DNA of 47,889 bases, from positions 17,341 to 65,229 of the forward strand of contig DGWC01000038.1 in assembly GCA_002395135.1 (NCBI GenBank), in the 5' to 3' direction. The position numbers were made by a program, and so were the translations under genes. Under the pieces are notes generated by a model that saw only the letters and a program-made list of their open reading frames with translations, was not told the origin of the DNA and made no database searches. The DNA is from Prevotella sp. UBA4268. Lineage in GTDB: Bacteria > Bacteroidota > Bacteroidia > Bacteroidales > Bacteroidaceae. Each line of letters opens with the position of its first letter. Within the stretch, counting starts at the first letter, position 1. This document shows positions 45,160 through 47,889 of the stretch, piece by piece.

Positions 45160-46482
45160 ATGAATAAATTCAGACTGATTACCGCATGGCTGCTGCTCAT
45201 CGCCCTGTGCGCCACGGCACAGCCGAAACCCAAGGATGCCGACTCGAAATATGCCACAGAACTGCTGAAGCGTGGCACAACGGCACCCGACTTCCAGTTG
45301 AAGAACCTGCAGGGCAAGAAGGTGAAACTGAGCAAACTGGCCAAGGGCAAGTATGTGGTCATCGACTTCTGGGCATCGTGGTGCTCAGACTGCCGCAAGG
45401 ACATTCCCAACATCAAGCGCCTCTACGAGCGGTTCCATCCGCTGGGCGTGGAGTTCGTGGGCGTTTCCTTCGACGATAATGCCGACAACTGGAAAAGCGC
45501 CGTGGAGAAATATGGGCTGGACTATACGCAGGTGAGCGAACTGAAACGCATGCGCGACTCTGAGACGGCCAAAGCCTACGGCATCAAATGGATTCCCTCG
45601 ATGTATCTCATTGACCCGCAGGGCAAGGTGGTCATCGGCACGGTGCTGAGCGACAAGTTGGAGCGCACCATGATGAAGTTGCTCGCACCCAAGCGCGAGG
45701 TGAACGCCGTGAAGGAGCACCTCACCATCGACGGCAGCCGCGGCAAACTGGATGCCGTGATTCAACGGCCGCAGATGGAGCCGGGAGGGCGCTGCCCCAT
45801 GGTGGTGCTGATGCACGGTTTCGGCGGAAGGAAAGAGGGACAGATGTTCGACCTGATTGCCGACTCGCTCTCTGAGCACGGCATGGCCAGCATCCGCTTC
45901 GACTTCAACGGCCACGGCAAGAGCGAAGGCGACTTCCAGCACATGACCGTGCCCAACGAGATTGAGGATGCCAAGAAGGTGATTGAATATGTGCGCGACC
46001 TGAGATATGTAGACGGCATCGCCGTAGTGGGCCATTCACAGGGCGGCGTGGTGGCTGCCATGACAGCCGGCGAACTGGAAGAGGGCGACGTGAAGGCTGT
46101 GGTGCTGCTGGCACCTGCCGGCGTGCTACGCGAAGATGCCATCCGCGGCACCACCATGGGCGAGAACCGCAACATAGACCCGCTGGACCCGCCAGAGTAT
46201 ATTGAAATGTGGGGAGGCCTGAAACTGGGGCGCGACTATATCCTTTCGGCACAGCGGCTGCCCATCTACCCCACCGCAGCCCGCTACCACGGACCGGCAC
46301 TGGTGGTCCACGGCACGGGCGACCGCGTGGTTCCCTTCAGTTACGGCGAGCGTTTCCACGAGATATGGGCAGACAGCGAATACGAAGAACTGGAGGCCTT
46401 CGACCATGGATTCTCGCAGAACATCTACCGCGTTTGCGACATGGCATCCAAGTTCCTTGTCAGGAAGATGAAGGGCGAGTGA
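45160..46482 (+). CDS. Exported thioredoxin-like / alpha-beta hydrolase fusion
   Basis: A 440-residue periplasmic protein. Residues 1-20 are a signal peptide (ITAWLLLIALCATAQ). Residues about 38-170 are a TlpA/ResA-type thioredoxin fold with FWASWCSDCRKD (Cys75 and Cys78) and the cis-proline region WIPSMYLID. Residues about 185-440 are an alpha/beta hydrolase: the oxyanion region VLMHGFGGRKEG, nucleophile elbow GHSQGG (Ser293), acid in HGTGDRVVP (Asp388) and histidine in EAFDHGFS (His416), so the triad is complete. The hydrolase part resembles esterases of the feruloyl/cinnamoyl esterase type. Both domains look active. The substrate and the reason for joining redox and esterase activities are unknown. 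mlaE follows after 63 bases, so co-transcription is possible. Confidence 0.88.
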   Translation: MNKFRLITAWLLLIALCATAQPKPKDADSKYATELLKRGTTAPDFQLKNLQGKKVKLSKLAKGKYVVIDFWASWCSDCRKDIPNIKRLYERFHPLGVEFVGVSFDDNADNWKSAVEKYGLDYTQVSELKRMRDSETAKAYGIKWIPSMYLIDPQGKVVIGTVLSDKLERTMMKLLAPKREVNAVKEHLTIDGSRGKLDAVIQRPQMEPGGRCPMVVLMHGFGGRKEGQMFDLIADSLSEHGMASIRFDFNGHGKSEGDFQHMTVPNEIEDAKKVIEYVRDLRYVDGIAVVGHSQGGVVAAMTAGELEEGDVKAVVLLAPAGVLREDAIRGTTMGENRNIDPLDPPEYIEMWGGLKLGRDYILSAQRLPIYPTAARYHGPALVVHGTGDRVVPFSYGERFHEIWADSEYEELEAFDHGFSQNIYRVCDMASKFLVRKMKGE

Positions 46483-46545
46483 CCACATTCTCGCCGACAA
46501 GGAACCATAAACCGTGAAACTCAGAACCACGAACTGACAACCGAA

Positions 46546-47301
46546 ATGAAGCATACACTTATCTATAAATGGCTTTTCGCCTTCGGCACATACCTGATGC
46601 TGATGGGACGCACTTTCTCCGCTCCTGAGCGCATGCGCATGTTCATGAAGAAATACGTGAAGGAGATGCAGGCGCTGGGCGTTGACTCCATCGGCATCGT
46701 GCTGCTCATCTCGTTCTTCATCGGTGCCGTTATCTGCATACAGATGAAGGTGAACATCGAAAGCCCGTGGATGCCGCGCTGGGTGGCCGGCTATACCACG
46801 CGCGAGATTATGCTGCTGGAGTTCTCCAGCAGTATCATGTGTCTGATTCTCGCAGGAAAGGTGGGGTCGAACATTGCATCGGAACTGGGCACCATGCGCG
46901 TAACCCAGCAGATTGACGCACTGGAGATCATGGGCGTGAACTCTGCCGAATACCTCATCCTGCCCAAGATTCTCGGCATGGTCACCATGATGCCCTTCCT
47001 GGTGATATTCTCGTCGGCAATGGGCATCGTTGGCGCATACGCCACTTCGTATATCGGCCATCTGATGCCGCCCGAAGACCTCACGCTGGGCCTCACCCAC
47101 GACTTTGTGCCGTGGTTCCTCTGGATGAGCATCATCAAGAGTCTGGTCTTCGCCTTTATCATCAGCAGCGTGTCCAGTTACTGCGGCTACACCGTGGAGG
47201 GCGGAAGCGTGGAAGTGGGCGAGGCCAGCACCAATGCCGTGGTAACGAGCAGTGTGCTTATTCTGTTCACCGATGTTTTCTTAACCCAGTTGCTGTCATG
47301 A
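46546..47301 (+). CDS. mlaE: MlaE-family phospholipid ABC permease
   Basis: A 251-residue inner-membrane permease of the MlaE/YrbE family, which moves phospholipids between the membranes. About five hydrophobic segments are seen, with the family segments IGIVLLISFFIGAVICIQMK, then EFSSSIMCLILAGKVGSNIA and MRVTQQIDALEIMGVNS near the middle (the EQxxAL-type coupling loop, here QQIDAL), and SSVSSYCGYTVEGGSVEVG near the end. Its stop overlaps the start of the ATPase gene by 4 bases (ATGA). Confidence 0.93.
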   Translation: MKHTLIYKWLFAFGTYLMLMGRTFSAPERMRMFMKKYVKEMQALGVDSIGIVLLISFFIGAVICIQMKVNIESPWMPRWVAGYTTREIMLLEFSSSIMCLILAGKVGSNIASELGTMRVTQQIDALEIMGVNSAEYLILPKILGMVTMMPFLVIFSSAMGIVGAYATSYIGHLMPPEDLTLGLTHDFVPWFLWMSIIKSLVFAFIISSVSSYCGYTVEGGSVEVGEASTNAVVTSSVLILFTDVFLTQLLS

Positions 47302-47889
47302 TTGAAATCAAACATCTCTATAAATCTTTCGAAGACAAAGATGTGCTGAAAGACATCAATGCCGTCTTCGAGAATGGAAAGACCAACCTGATTATCGGCC
47401 AGAGCGGCTCTGGAAAGACCGTTCTGATGAAGAACATTGTGGGACTGCTGGAGCCCACGCAGGGAGAGATTCTCTACGACGGGCGCGATTTCGTGGCCAT
47501 GACCAAGCGCGAGAAAGTGATGCTGAGGCGCGAGATGGGCATGATATTCCAGAGTGCCGCCCTTTTCGACTCGATGACGGTGCTCGAGAACGTGATGTTC
47601 CCGCTCGACATGTTCTCGTCGAAGAACCTGCGCGAGCGGCAGCAGCGCGCCCAGGAATGCCTAGACCGCGTGAACCTGAAAGACGCCGGAGCCAAATACC
47701 CCGGTGAAATATCCGGTGGCATGCAGAAACGTGTGGCCATCGCCCGCGCCATTGCGCTGGAACCGAAATATCTGTTCTGCGACGAGCCCAACTCGGGACT
47801 CGACCCGAAGACGTCGCTCGTCATCGATGAACTGCTGCATGGCATCACTCAAGACATGCAGATTACCACCATCATCAACACGCACGACA
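47298..47889 (+). CDS. mlaF: MlaF-like ABC ATP-binding protein, N-terminal part (runs off the window)
   Basis: ATPase partner of MlaE, 197 residues visible of roughly 250. Walker A is GQSGSGKTVLMKNIVG, the Q-loop segment MGMIFQSAALFDSMTVLENV is characteristic of MlaF, signature ISGGMQKRVAIARAIA, Walker B YLFCDEPNSGLDP; the H-loop begins at the window edge (NTHD). The start overlaps the mlaE stop. An MCE-domain substrate-binding gene would be expected next. Confidence 0.93.
   Translation, partial: MIEIKHLYKSFEDKDVLKDINAVFENGKTNLIIGQSGSGKTVLMKNIVGLLEPTQGEILYDGRDFVAMTKREKVMLRREMGMIFQSAALFDSMTVLENVMFPLDMFSSKNLRERQQRAQECLDRVNLKDAGAKYPGEISGGMQKRVAIARAIALEPKYLFCDEPNSGLDPKTSLVIDELLHGITQDMQITTIINTHD

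Overview
The window is chromosomal DNA of a Bacteroidales bacterium, most likely Prevotellaceae (Prevotella/Segatella-like). I infer this from Bacteroidetes-type promoters (TAnnTTTG boxes, several with TTTG 19-20 bases upstream), few clear Shine-Dalgarno sites, lipoproteins with acidic residues after the lipid cysteine, an OmpA with a Pro-Ala linker, a GH92 mannosidase, a tryptophanase, and gene orders recalled from this group. No taxonomic search was possible.

Layout. 1-3.7 kb: start of asd (minus), then a CPA2-type cation/proton antiporter and a LolD-like ABC ATPase (plus). 3.8-9.8 kb (minus): a very large surface-type lipoprotein, a small lipoprotein and an OmpA protein. 9.8-10.3 kb: non-coding DNA with tandem promoters, a possible 28-codon ORF, a perfect 38-bp palindrome and a 9-bp-period repeat. 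10.4-14.8 kb (minus): purB, an rRNA pseudouridine synthase with a long Arg/Gly/Gln/Tyr-rich N-terminus, and asnS, behind a good promoter. Then tRNA-Val(UAC) and a non-coding stretch with a 22-bp-period AT-rich array. 15.6-18.6 kb (minus): an OmpA-like protein, phenylacetate-CoA ligase and an ACT-domain protein. 18.8-27 kb (minus): guaB, two parvulin-type isomerases (the second SurA-like), an OstA/LptA-like protein, a 60-residue membrane protein and mutL, an apparent envelope-biogenesis and housekeeping operon. 27.2-31.8 kb: a secreted Thr/Asn/Arg-rich protein (plus), a 57-residue ORF, a frameshifted secreted-protein gene, and tnaA with a leader of about 280 nt. 31.8-41.1 kb (minus): tig, clpP, clpX, recQ and a histidine-phosphatase/GH92 mannosidase fusion. 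41.2-42.1 kb: lptB. 42.2-44.5 kb: a Mu-like prophage remnant: a 3' portal fragment, a MuF head protein with a variable AT-rich C-terminal domain, a candidate small RNA and a small membrane protein. 44.6-45.1 kb: repeat-rich DNA. 45.2 kb to the end (plus): a thioredoxin/alpha-beta-hydrolase fusion, mlaE and the start of mlaF.

How the genes work together. Much of the window serves the cell envelope: LptA/LptB-like LPS transport, Mla-type phospholipid transport, periplasmic folding (two isomerases), lipoproteins, OmpA proteins and LolD. Protein quality control (tig-clpP-clpX), purine synthesis (purB, guaB) and DNA maintenance (mutL, recQ) are interleaved.

The most novel-looking signals are non-coding: (1) a dispersed 9-bp-period repeat family at five places, two of them inside the prophage-remnant genes and in frame; (2) two arrays of a 22-bp unit with a 15-bp near-palindromic core, each ending at a TACTTTTGC box and followed by a shared AAAGCGGCACT; (3) a tnaA leader with a 26-codon ORF; (4) terminator-promoter composites; (5) a MuF-toxin-like remnant facing a candidate antisense small RNA. 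None was tested computationally.
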